This document shows, piece by piece, positions 1 to 5,929 of a stretch of DNA of 5,929 bases; positions within the stretch are counted from its first letter, which is position 1, and each line of letters starts with the position of its first letter. A program made the position numbers and the translations under genes. Origin of the DNA: Frankiales bacterium. Lineage in GTDB: Bacteria; Actinomycetota; Actinomycetes; Mycobacteriales; SCTD01. The stretch is from the NCBI GenBank assembly GCA_004299215.1, contig SCTD01000558.1:1-5929 (forward strand), written 5' to 3'. The notes below the pieces were generated by a model. That model searched no databases and was not told the DNA's origin. It saw only the letters and a list, made by a program, of their open reading frames with translations.

Positions 1-1437
1 CGGCGCGGACGGCGAGAGCACGTGCCCGAGCGAGGGGTCGGCGGCGACCAGCGACAGCACCTCGTGCGCGCGCTCGCCGGTCTGCCGGACCAGCCCGTCG
101 GCCACCCGTTCGTCGAGCCCGAGGGAGGCCGCAGCAGCGCGCACCTCGTCACGCACCTGGCCGAGCGGCTGGGTGCCGCCGAGCGGGATCTCACCGGTGC
201 GGCAGCGCGCCTTGCGCCCGTCGCGCTCGACGATCCGGTCGACGACGTCCTTGGCCATGCGCCGGTAGGTCGTGAGCTTGCCGCCGGTGATGGTGAGCAA
301 CCCGCCGGCGCCCTCGACCAGGGTGTGCCGCCGGCTGACGTCCTTCATCGAGGTCGAGTCCACGTCGCGGATGAGGGGGCGCACGCCCACCCACGCACCG
401 AGCACGTCGTCGGCAGTCAGGTCGTGCTTGAAGACGTCGTTGCCGGCGGCGAGGACGTACTCGAGGTCGGCGCCGGTCAGCGAGAGGTCCTCGAGCGCGC
501 CGTCGTAGGGGGTGTCGGTCGTGCCGAGGATCGTCTGCTCGCCGTACGGGATGGCGAACATCGACCGGCCGTCGCCCTGCCGGCTGGGCAGCAGGATGCT
601 CGCCTCGAGCAGCGGCAGCCGCTCGCGCGGGACGACGACGTGCACGCCCTTGCTGGGCTGGACGACCGCGGTGCGACCGGGGGACTCGAGCGTCTGCAGC
701 CGGTCGACCCAGACCCCGGTCGCGTTCACGACGTAGCGGGCGGTCAGCTCGACGTCACGGCCGCCGACGCGGTCGTGGACCGTGGCGCCGCGGACGGCGC
801 CGCTGCTGTCGGTGCTCAACCCCGTGACCTCGGCGTACGGGACCGTCAGCGCGCCGAACGAGCGGGCTGCCTGCACGACGGCGAGCACGAGCCGGGCGTC
901 GTCGGTGGCGCAGTCGCCGTAGAGGTAGGAGTGCAGCAGCCCGGACCCGGCGAGCGCGGGGGCGAGCGCGATCGCCTCGGCGGCGGTGATCTTCTCGTGC
1001 CGGCGCACGCCGCTGCCGCCGAGCAGCGGTGAGGCGACAGCCAGGGCGAAGACGTCGTATGTCGTCAGTCCCAGGCCGAGCAGCCGGCGCTTCGCGGTGT
1101 CGGGCCACACGGGGTAGAGGAAGTCCATCGGCCGGACCAGGTGGGGCGCGAGGCGCATGAGCAGCTGCCGCTCGGTGACGCCCTCGCGGACCAGGCCGAA
1201 CTCGTAGTTCTCCAGGTAGCGCAGGCCGCCGTGGACGAGCTTGCTGCTCTTGCTGCTGGTGCCGCTCGCCAGGTCGCCCATGTCGACGGCGGCCACGCGG
1301 AGCCCGCGGCTCGCGGCGTCGAGGGCCACGCCGGCGCCGGTGGCGCCCATCCCGACGACGAGCACGTCGAGCTCGGCGCTCGCGGCGTCGGCCAGGTCGG
1401 CGGCGCGGGTGCGGACGGAGAACGGCTTGTTACTCAT
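1..1437 (-). CDS. glpD: FAD-dependent glycerol-3-phosphate dehydrogenase (3' end outside window)
   Basis: Predicted respiratory enzyme that oxidises sn-glycerol-3-phosphate to dihydroxyacetone phosphate using FAD and passes electrons to the quinone pool at the inner face of the membrane. The reading frame is open from ATG 1437 to base 1 (479 codons). Family members are usually about 500-580 residues, so only part of the C-terminal domain is missing. An N-terminal Rossmann/FAD segment shows DVLVVGMGATGAG (residues 24-36), followed by the family hallmark SSKLVHGGLRYLE. The catalytic-domain motif LGTTDTPYDG lies near 304-313, WVGVRPL near 343-349, and ITGGKLTTYRRMA at 383-395. The nucleotide-binding loop reads GMGATG rather than the commoner GGGxTG, a conservative variation. 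The start is uncertain: ATG 1437 and in-frame ATG 1455 are both possible and neither has a convincing Shine-Dalgarno. The gene lies 56 nt downstream of the exonuclease gene on the same strand, so co-transcription is possible. No functional link between the two is obvious. Confidence 0.93.
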   Translation of the reverse strand, partial: MSNKPFSVRTRAADLADAASAELDVLVVGMGATGAGVALDAASRGLRVAAVDMGDLASGTSSKSSKLVHGGLRYLENYEFGLVREGVTERQLLMRLAPHLVRPMDFLYPVWPDTAKRRLLGLGLTTYDVFALAVASPLLGGSGVRRHEKITAAEAIALAPALAGSGLLHSYLYGDCATDDARLVLAVVQAARSFGALTVPYAEVTGLSTDSSGAVRGATVHDRVGGRDVELTARYVVNATGVWVDRLQTLESPGRTAVVQPSKGVHVVVPRERLPLLEASILLPSRQGDGRSMFAIPYGEQTILGTTDTPYDGALEDLSLTGADLEYVLAAGNDVFKHDLTADDVLGAWVGVRPLIRDVDSTSMKDVSRRHTLVEGAGGLLTITGGKLTTYRRMAKDVVDRIVERDGRKARCRTGEIPLGGTQPLGQVRDEVRAAAASLGLDERVADGLVRQTGERAHEVLSLVAADPSLGHVLSPSAP

Positions 1438-1493
1438 CGGTAGACATGGTCGCATCCCGAACGGCCGACCGTCCTCGCATCGGGGTGAACGTC
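1438..1493 (-). promoter_or_regulatory. Exonuclease-glpD gap with imperfect inverted repeat
   Basis: This 56-nt gap separates two same-strand genes. It contains an imperfect inverted repeat, plus-strand CATCCCGA (1453-1460) against TCGGGGTG (1480-1487), with 7 of 8 positions paired and a 19-nt spacer. Inside it is a small perfect hairpin ACGG-CCGA-CCGT (1461-1472). No T-run follows, so it does not look like a standard intrinsic terminator. It could be a leader structure for glpD or chance in GC-rich DNA. Confidence 0.3.
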
Positions 1494-2405
1494 CTACGAC
1501 GAGTGCGCGACCTCGACGGCCTTCAGCAGCCGGTCGAGGGGGCTGTCGAGCCCCCAGCGGTCGGCGAGGGCGACCAGCCGCTCGGGGTCACGGGGGACGC
1601 GGGGGAGCGCGTCGTCGAGCGCGGGCACCGGCAGGTCGCGCACCGCCCGGGTGACCGCGGGCGCGACGGCCAGGTAGTCGCGCGCGGCCTCGAGCTTGGC
1701 GCGGGCGCCGGCCGGGAAGCCGTCCTGCTCGCCGGCGTCGAGCGCGGCGAGGATGCCCTCGACGGTGCCGAACCGGGTGATCAGCGCGGCAGCGGTCTTG
1801 TCGCCCACGCCCTTGACGCCGGGCAGCCCGTCGGAGGGGTCGCCCCGGAGCACGGCGTACTCGGCGTACGCCGTGCCGGGGATCCCGTACTTCGCCGCCA
1901 CGTCGCCCGGCAGGTAGGGCCGCATCTTGTCGACGGTGTAGAGCACGCGCACCGGGCCCTCGTCGCGGACCAGCTGGAACATGTCGCGGTCGCCGGTCAC
2001 GACGTCCACCGCGCCGGTCTCGCGGGCCGACAGGGTGCCGAGGACGTCGTCCGCCTCGTAGCCCGGGACGCCCGCGGTGGCGATCCCGACGGCGTCGAGC
2101 ACCTCGAGCAGCACCGCCACCTGGGGAGCGAGGCTGTCCGGCTCGGCCTCGGCACCGCTCGTCGTGAGTCGGTGCGTCTTGTAGGAGGGGATGGCCTGGA
2201 CCCGGAAGGCCGGCCGCCAGTCGAGGTCGAGGCACGCGACGAGCCGCGCCGGTCTCGTGTCCCGGACGATCCGGGCGACCAGGTCGATCGTCCCGCGCAC
2301 GAGGTTGACGGGAGACCCGTCCGGGGCGGTGACCGACTCGGGCACGCCGTGGAACGCGCGGTACCAGAGCGACGGGGCGTCGAGGAGCGTCAGCTGTCCG
2401 GGCAC
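1494..2405 (-). CDS. Stand-alone 5'-3' exonuclease (Pol I N-terminal / FEN-like)
   Basis: Predicted metal-dependent 5' nuclease that removes nucleotides or flaps from the 5' end of DNA or RNA/DNA substrates. It resembles the N-terminal domain of DNA polymerase I without a polymerase part. It is 303 residues long, normal for actinobacterial stand-alone members. The acidic metal-ligand set is complete: D9 in LLDAPSLWYRAF, D60/D62 in CLDLDWRP, E117-D119-D120 in YEADDVLG, D139 and D141 in VTGDRDMF, and D189/D192 in RGDPSDGLPG. The helix-hairpin-helix PGVKGVGDKTAAALI (195-209) is the DNA-binding element that follows. The conserved arch-region motif AIPSYKTHR is at 71-79. The GTG start at 2405 is well bounded, because an in-frame TGA sits at 2418-2420, 12 nt upstream. 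A weak AGG is the only ribosome-site candidate. The gene diverges from the acyl-CoA dehydrogenase and precedes glpD. The role in replication or repair is inferred from the family. Confidence 0.92.
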   Translation of the reverse strand: MPGQLTLLDAPSLWYRAFHGVPESVTAPDGSPVNLVRGTIDLVARIVRDTRPARLVACLDLDWRPAFRVQAIPSYKTHRLTTSGAEAEPDSLAPQVAVLLEVLDAVGIATAGVPGYEADDVLGTLSARETGAVDVVTGDRDMFQLVRDEGPVRVLYTVDKMRPYLPGDVAAKYGIPGTAYAEYAVLRGDPSDGLPGVKGVGDKTAAALITRFGTVEGILAALDAGEQDGFPAGARAKLEAARDYLAVAPAVTRAVRDLPVPALDDALPRVPRDPERLVALADRWGLDSPLDRLLKAVEVAHSS

Positions 2406-2496
2406 GTGGGCAGCCTGTCACGCACCGCCCGAGCCGGACCCGGGACGTGCGGCGATAGCCTGTCGCCACCGCCCATCGTCCTGCTGGAGGCCACTC
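2406..2496. promoter_or_regulatory. Divergent promoter region, exonuclease / acyl-CoA dehydrogenase
   Basis: This 91-bp region must hold the start signals for both divergent genes unless promoters lie inside coding sequence. It contains an inverted repeat GGCGA-N7-TCGCC at 2451-2467. Its spacer includes TAGCCT (2456-2461), which fits the loose actinobacterial -10 pattern TANNNT for rightward transcription. I see no good -35 at the matching distance. A -10 element embedded in a palindrome would suit repressor control, possibly by the Lrp/AsnC protein encoded in the same unit, but this is inference. Confidence 0.35.
2486..2490 (+). promoter_or_regulatory. Ribosome binding site fixing the acyl-CoA dehydrogenase start
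   Basis: GGAGG lies 6 nt before GTG 2497, an ideal distance. It is the main reason for choosing this GTG over the in-frame ATG at 2191, which would add about 100 residues antisense to the exonuclease gene. Confidence 0.85.
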
Positions 2497-3642
2497 GTGC
2501 CGCCCGTCGTCCGCTCCCTGCCGTCCGCCGAGGCGGAGGACCTGCTCGCTCTCACCCGCGACCTCGTCGAGGGTGAGGTCGCCCCGCGCGCCGCGGAGGC
2601 GGAGGCGCGCTCGGAGTTCCCGCGCGAGGTGTTCCGCACCCTCGGCAAGGCCGGCCTGCTGGGGCTCGCCTACCCGGAGGAGCACGGCGGCGGTGGTCAG
2701 CCGTACGAGGTCTACCTGCAGGTCGTCGAGGAGCTCGCCCGAGGCTGGCTGGCCGTGGGACTCGGCACCAGCGTCCACACGCTCAGCTGCTTCCCGCTGG
2801 CGGCGTTCGGGACCGAGGAGCAGAAGCAGCGGTGGCTGCCGGACATGCTCGGCGGTGAGCTGCTGGGGGCCTACTGCCTCAGCGAGTCCGGCAGCGGCTC
2901 GGACGCCGCCGCGCTGACCACCAGGGCGGTCCGGGACGGCGACTCCTACGTCGTCGACGGGGCCAAGGCCTGGGTGACCCACGGCGGGCAGGCCGACTTC
3001 TACAACCTGATGGTCCGCACCGGCGGACCCGGGCCCAAGGGCATCTCCTGCCTGCTGGCCCCCGCCGACACGCCCGGCCTGCTCCCGCAGCCCCCCGAGA
3101 AGAAGATGGGCATGCGCTCCAGCACGACGGCCTCCGTCCTGCTCGAGTCCGCGCGGCTGCCCGCCGACCGACTCGTCGGCGAGGAGGGCGTCGGCTTCCG
3201 GATCGCGATGAGCGCGCTCGACGGCGGCCGGCTGGGCATCGCCGCCTGCGCCGTCGGCCTGGCGCAGGCCGCGCTCGACACGGCGGTGTCGTACGCCATG
3301 GAGCGCAAGCAGTTCGGCCAGCGGATCGCCGACTTCCAGGGGCTGTCGTTCCTGCTCGCCGACATGGCCACCCAGGTCGAGGCCGCCCGCGCGCTCTACC
3401 TCTCGGCCGCGCGCCGCAAGGACGCGGGTCAGCCCTTCGGGCCGCAGGCGGCGATGAGCAAGCTGTTCGCCAGCGACACGGCGATGCGGGTCACGACCGA
3501 TGCGGTGCAGGTGCTCGGGGGCTACGGCTACGTCGAGGACTTCCCGGCCGAGCGCTACATGCGCGAGGCGAAGATCCTGCAGATCGTGGAGGGGACCAAC
3601 CAGGTGCAGCGCCTGGTGATCGGCCGGTCGCTGACGTCATGA
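2497..3642 (+). CDS. Acyl-CoA dehydrogenase
   Basis: Predicted cytoplasmic FAD flavoenzyme that introduces the alpha-beta double bond into an acyl-CoA, passing electrons to electron-transfer flavoprotein. From GTG 2497 it has 381 residues, the standard family length. An N-terminal helical domain contains GLLGLAYPEEHGGGG. The first family signature YCLSESGSGSD is at 126-136. A middle beta domain carries WVTHGG and KMGMRSSTTASV. The C-terminal helical domain includes DGGRLGIAA, the FAD-contacting ERKQFGQRI (269-277), and the second signature QVLGGYGYVEDFP starting at 338. E365 in IVEGTNQVQR occupies the catalytic-base position of short-, medium- and short-branched-chain enzymes. Isovaleryl-type enzymes place their base elsewhere, so this argues against that class. 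Exact chain length cannot be read from the sequence. The TGA overlaps the regulator's ATG by 4 bp, so the two are very likely one translationally coupled operon. Confidence 0.95.
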   Translation: MPPVVRSLPSAEAEDLLALTRDLVEGEVAPRAAEAEARSEFPREVFRTLGKAGLLGLAYPEEHGGGGQPYEVYLQVVEELARGWLAVGLGTSVHTLSCFPLAAFGTEEQKQRWLPDMLGGELLGAYCLSESGSGSDAAALTTRAVRDGDSYVVDGAKAWVTHGGQADFYNLMVRTGGPGPKGISCLLAPADTPGLLPQPPEKKMGMRSSTTASVLLESARLPADRLVGEEGVGFRIAMSALDGGRLGIAACAVGLAQAALDTAVSYAMERKQFGQRIADFQGLSFLLADMATQVEAARALYLSAARRKDAGQPFGPQAAMSKLFASDTAMRVTTDAVQVLGGYGYVEDFPAERYMREAKILQIVEGTNQVQRLVIGRSLTS

Positions 3643-4100
3643 GCCCCGCCCCGCTCGACGACCTCGACCGTCAGCTGCTGCGCCTGCTGTCGGCCGACGG
3701 CCGAATGTCGTACGCCGATCTCGCGCGGGACACCGGCCTGTCGACGAGCGCGGTGCACCAGCGCGTACGGCGGCTCGAGCAGCGCGGCGCCATCACCGGC
3801 TACGCCGCGCAGGTGGACCCCGCCACCGCAGGCCTGCCGCTGTCGGCCTTCGTCTCGATCCAGCCGATCGACCCCGCCGCCCCGGACGACGCACCCGACC
3901 GGTTGCGCCACCTGCCCGCGATCGAGGCCTGCCACAGCGTCGCCGGGGAGGAGAGCTACATCCTGCAGGTGCGCGTCGCCGGGCCAGCCGAGCTCGAGCA
4001 GCTGCTCCAGGACATCCGTGCCGCCGCAGGGGTGTCGACCCGGACCACCGTGGTCCTCAGCACGCCCTGGGAGGGGCGCATGCCCTCGGTCCGGAGCTGA
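3639..4100 (+). CDS. Lrp/AsnC-family transcriptional regulator
   Basis: DNA-binding protein of the feast/famine (Lrp/AsnC) family, usually an octamer or dimer-of-dimers sensing an amino acid or related small molecule. It is 153 residues, a typical length. An N-terminal winged helix-turn-helix spans about residues 6-60. LDRQLLRLL opens it, the recognition region reads GLSTSAVHQRVRRLEQRG (33-50), and the wing ITGYAAQVDP follows. The C-terminal ligand-binding/oligomerisation (RAM) domain spans about 66-146, with CHSVAGEESYILQVRV (98-113) and the closing TRTTVVLSTPWEGR strand. The start is the ATG of the ATGA overlap with the upstream dehydrogenase. No Shine-Dalgarno is visible before it, so translation probably depends on ribosomes arriving from the upstream gene. 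By family habit it may regulate its own operon and respond to an amino acid or acyl metabolite, but the effector is unknown. Its stop is 15 bp from that of the convergent ATPase gene. Confidence 0.95.
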   Translation: MSPAPLDDLDRQLLRLLSADGRMSYADLARDTGLSTSAVHQRVRRLEQRGAITGYAAQVDPATAGLPLSAFVSIQPIDPAAPDDAPDRLRHLPAIEACHSVAGEESYILQVRVAGPAELEQLLQDIRAAAGVSTRTTVVLSTPWEGRMPSVRS

Positions 4101-4115
4101 ACCCCGGCACGGGCG

Positions 4116-5198
<1,083 letters not shown>

Positions 5199-5208
5199 TG
5201 CCTGCATC

Positions 5209-5213
5209 CCTCC
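5209..5213 (-). promoter_or_regulatory. Ribosome binding site deciding the ATPase start
   Basis: Read on the minus strand this is GGAGG. It is 10 nt from ATG 5198 but only 1 nt from ATG 5207, too close for initiation at 5207. This favours the 360-residue product. Confidence 0.65.
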
Positions 5214-5214
5214 A

Positions 5215-5232
5215 CCGGCAGGTACGTGCCGG
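5215..5232. repeat. Inverted repeat CCGGCA-N6-TGCCGG next to the ATPase ribosome site
   Basis: The arms at 5215-5220 and 5227-5232 are perfectly complementary with a 6-nt loop (GGTACG). In the ATPase mRNA this would form a GC-rich hairpin ending one base before the Shine-Dalgarno at 5209-5213. It could modulate translation or act as an operator. Palindromes of this size also arise by chance in such GC-rich DNA. Confidence 0.4.
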
Positions 5233-5307
5233 ACGATCCGAGTGGAAGTCCTGTGACGCTACGAGCCTCTCACGATCAACCGGCTTCCCGCAGCCTCTGT
5301 CATCGTT

Positions 5308-5330
5308 GCCCGATCGTTAGGCCATCGGGC
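5308..5330. promoter_or_regulatory. Candidate operator, GCCCGAT-N9-ATCGGGC
   Basis: A perfect 7-bp inverted repeat with a 9-bp spacer, near the middle of the divergent region and about 93 bp before the binding-protein start. Its position between two transporter units suits a repressor or activator site. The half-site spacing is wider than the compact central-CG palindromes usual for LacI-family sugar repressors, so the protein family that might bind it is open. A transcript hairpin is the alternative reading. Confidence 0.4.
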
Positions 5331-5410
5331 GGACCGGCAGGCGACGGGCGACGTAGGAAGAGCCAAGTCAGACCCGCGGCCCCGGTCGGCCGGCAGTCCC
5401 GACGAGAACG

Positions 5411-5415
5411 AGGAG
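5411..5415 (+). promoter_or_regulatory. Ribosome binding site of the sugar-binding lipoprotein
   Basis: AGGAG lies 7 nt before ATG 5423, a strong and well-spaced site that supports this start. Confidence 0.85.
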
Positions 5416-5422
5416 ACACGAG

Positions 5423-5929
5423 ATGGCCCTCTACAGAAGAGCGCTTCCGGCCGTCGCCCTCACCGGCGTCGTCAGCCTGGTGCTGGCGTCGTGCGGTGGA
5501 GGCGACTCCGACAACGGTGGCACGGCGGGCGGCGACACCGACTGTGCCGACTACGAGCAGTACGGCGACCTGACCGGCAAGGAGGTCACGGTCTTCACCG
5601 GCATCGTCACGCCCGAGGACGCCCTGCTGGAGGCGACGTGGGTGCCCTTCGAGGAGTGCACCGGAGTCGACATCGTCGGGACGTTCGACAAGAGCTTCGA
5701 GACGCAGATCCTGGTGCAGGCCCGTGCCGGGAACCCGCCGGACATCGCGATCGTGCCGCAGCCCGGTCTGCTCAAGCAGCTCGTGGACACCGGCAAGGCC
5801 GTCGCCGCCTCGGAGGAGACCTCCGCGATGGTCGACGAGAACTTCTCCGAGGACTGGAAGGCCTACGGCACCATCGACGGCACCTTCTACGCCCCGCCGC
5901 AGAACTCGAACGTGAAGTCCTTCGTCTGG
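5423..5929 (+). CDS. Sugar ABC transporter substrate-binding lipoprotein (3' end outside window)
   Basis: Predicted extracytoplasmic, lipid-anchored receptor that captures a sugar and delivers it to an ABC importer. The frame is open from ATG 5423 to the last base (169 codons). Full proteins of this class are about 400-460 residues, so well over half is missing. The signal peptide is clear: charged Y4-R5-R6, a hydrophobic stretch to A22, and lipobox L21-A22-S23-C24, where C24 would be lipidated. A Gly/Asp/Ser-rich linker (25-40) follows. The mature domain begins with YGDLTGKEVTVFTG (47-60), then RAGNPPDIAIVPQPGLL (101-117) and NSNVKSFVW at the edge, as in family-1 extracellular solute-binding proteins. 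Cysteines C41 and C79 may form a disulfide. The pattern recalls alpha-glucoside binders (AglE-like), but the ligand is inference. Permease genes would be expected just downstream. The divergent ATPase gene is its likely partner. Confidence 0.92.
   Translation, partial: MALYRRALPAVALTGVVSLVLASCGGGDSDNGGTAGGDTDCADYEQYGDLTGKEVTVFTGIVTPEDALLEATWVPFEECTGVDIVGTFDKSFETQILVQARAGNPPDIAIVPQPGLLKQLVDTGKAVAASEETSAMVDENFSEDWKAYGTIDGTFYAPPQNSNVKSFVW

Larger units (their letters stand above)
5199..5422. promoter_or_regulatory. Divergent control region of the sugar importer
   Basis: About 220 bp with no credible gene separates the ATPase (leftward) from the binding protein (rightward). It holds a 7-bp perfect inverted repeat at 5308-5330, a 6-bp perfect inverted repeat at 5215-5232 beside the ATPase ribosome site, and ATCGTT twice (5302-5307 and 5313-5318), spaced 11 bp or about one helical turn. 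A leftward TAGCGT (5261 to 5256) fits TANNNT, but no well-spaced -35 accompanies it. I could not assign a rightward promoter with confidence. The arrangement suits shared control of both transcription units by a sugar-responsive regulator encoded outside the window. Confidence 0.6.

Noticed and set aside
22..1032. Long plus-strand open frame of 336 codons
   Set aside because: Antisense to glpD, whose conserved motifs run through the same interval. The product is low-complexity Val/Asp/Gly/Arg-rich with no recognisable domain, a usual artefact in GC-rich DNA.
2191..2496. N-terminal extension of the acyl-CoA dehydrogenase from ATG 2191
   Set aside because: The frame is open, but the extra residues are antisense to the exonuclease and have no family similarity. 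GTG 2497 has an ideal GGAGG and gives the normal family length.
1446..2576. Plus-strand open frame of 376 codons
   Set aside because: Antisense to the exonuclease gene and running into the dehydrogenase in another frame. No domain is visible.
1588..2982. Minus-strand open frame of 464 codons
   Set aside because: Overlaps the exonuclease gene in a different frame and the dehydrogenase in antisense. The product is Arg/Gly-rich and non-domain-like.
3555..3935. Minus-strand open frame opposite the dehydrogenase end and regulator
   Set aside because: Antisense to two well-supported genes, with no recognisable domain.
5199..5422. Riboswitch in the transporter control region
   Set aside because: No known riboswitch core was recognised. 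The palindromes are short and better explained as operators or simple hairpins.
5551..5796. Minus-strand open frame inside the binding-protein gene
   Set aside because: Lies wholly opposite a gene with a clear signal peptide, lipobox and ribosome site.

Overview
The window is very GC-rich, with the third-position G/C bias, GTG starts and long meaningless antisense frames typical of Actinobacteria. The gene types would fit a soil actinomycete such as a member of the Nocardioidaceae, but I cannot assign a genus from the sequence alone. It reads as an ordinary chromosomal segment of central carbon and energy metabolism. I see no mobile element, CRISPR array, rRNA or tRNA.

Layout, left to right. 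(1) Positions 1-1437, minus: a FAD-dependent glycerol-3-phosphate dehydrogenase (glpD), with its C-terminus cut by the left edge. (2) 1494-2405, minus: a stand-alone 5'-3' exonuclease of the Pol I N-terminal/FEN type, upstream of glpD in the same direction with a 56-nt gap. (3) 2406-2496: a short divergent intergenic region. (4) 2497-3642, plus: an acyl-CoA dehydrogenase, whose stop overlaps (ATGA) the start of (5) 3639-4100, plus: a Lrp/AsnC-family regulator. (6) 4116-5198, minus: a MalK/UgpC-type sugar ABC ATPase that converges on the regulator with only 15 bp between stops. (7) 5199-5422: a divergent control region with two clear inverted repeats. (8) 5423-5929, plus: the lipoprotein substrate-binding protein of a CUT1-type sugar transporter, cut by the right edge.

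The genes fall into three functional blocks. The ATPase and the binding protein almost certainly serve one ABC importer, whose permeases should lie past the right edge. The binding protein's visible N-terminal half resembles alpha-glucoside (AglE-like) binders. The acyl-CoA dehydrogenase and Lrp/AsnC regulator form a translationally coupled pair, suggesting feedback control of acyl-CoA or amino-acid-derived acyl oxidation. GlpD feeds glycerol-3-phosphate into the respiratory chain, and the exonuclease is a housekeeping nucleic-acid enzyme. The best leads for new biology are regulatory: the palindromes between the divergent transporter genes, and the structured exonuclease-glpD gap with an uncertain glpD start.
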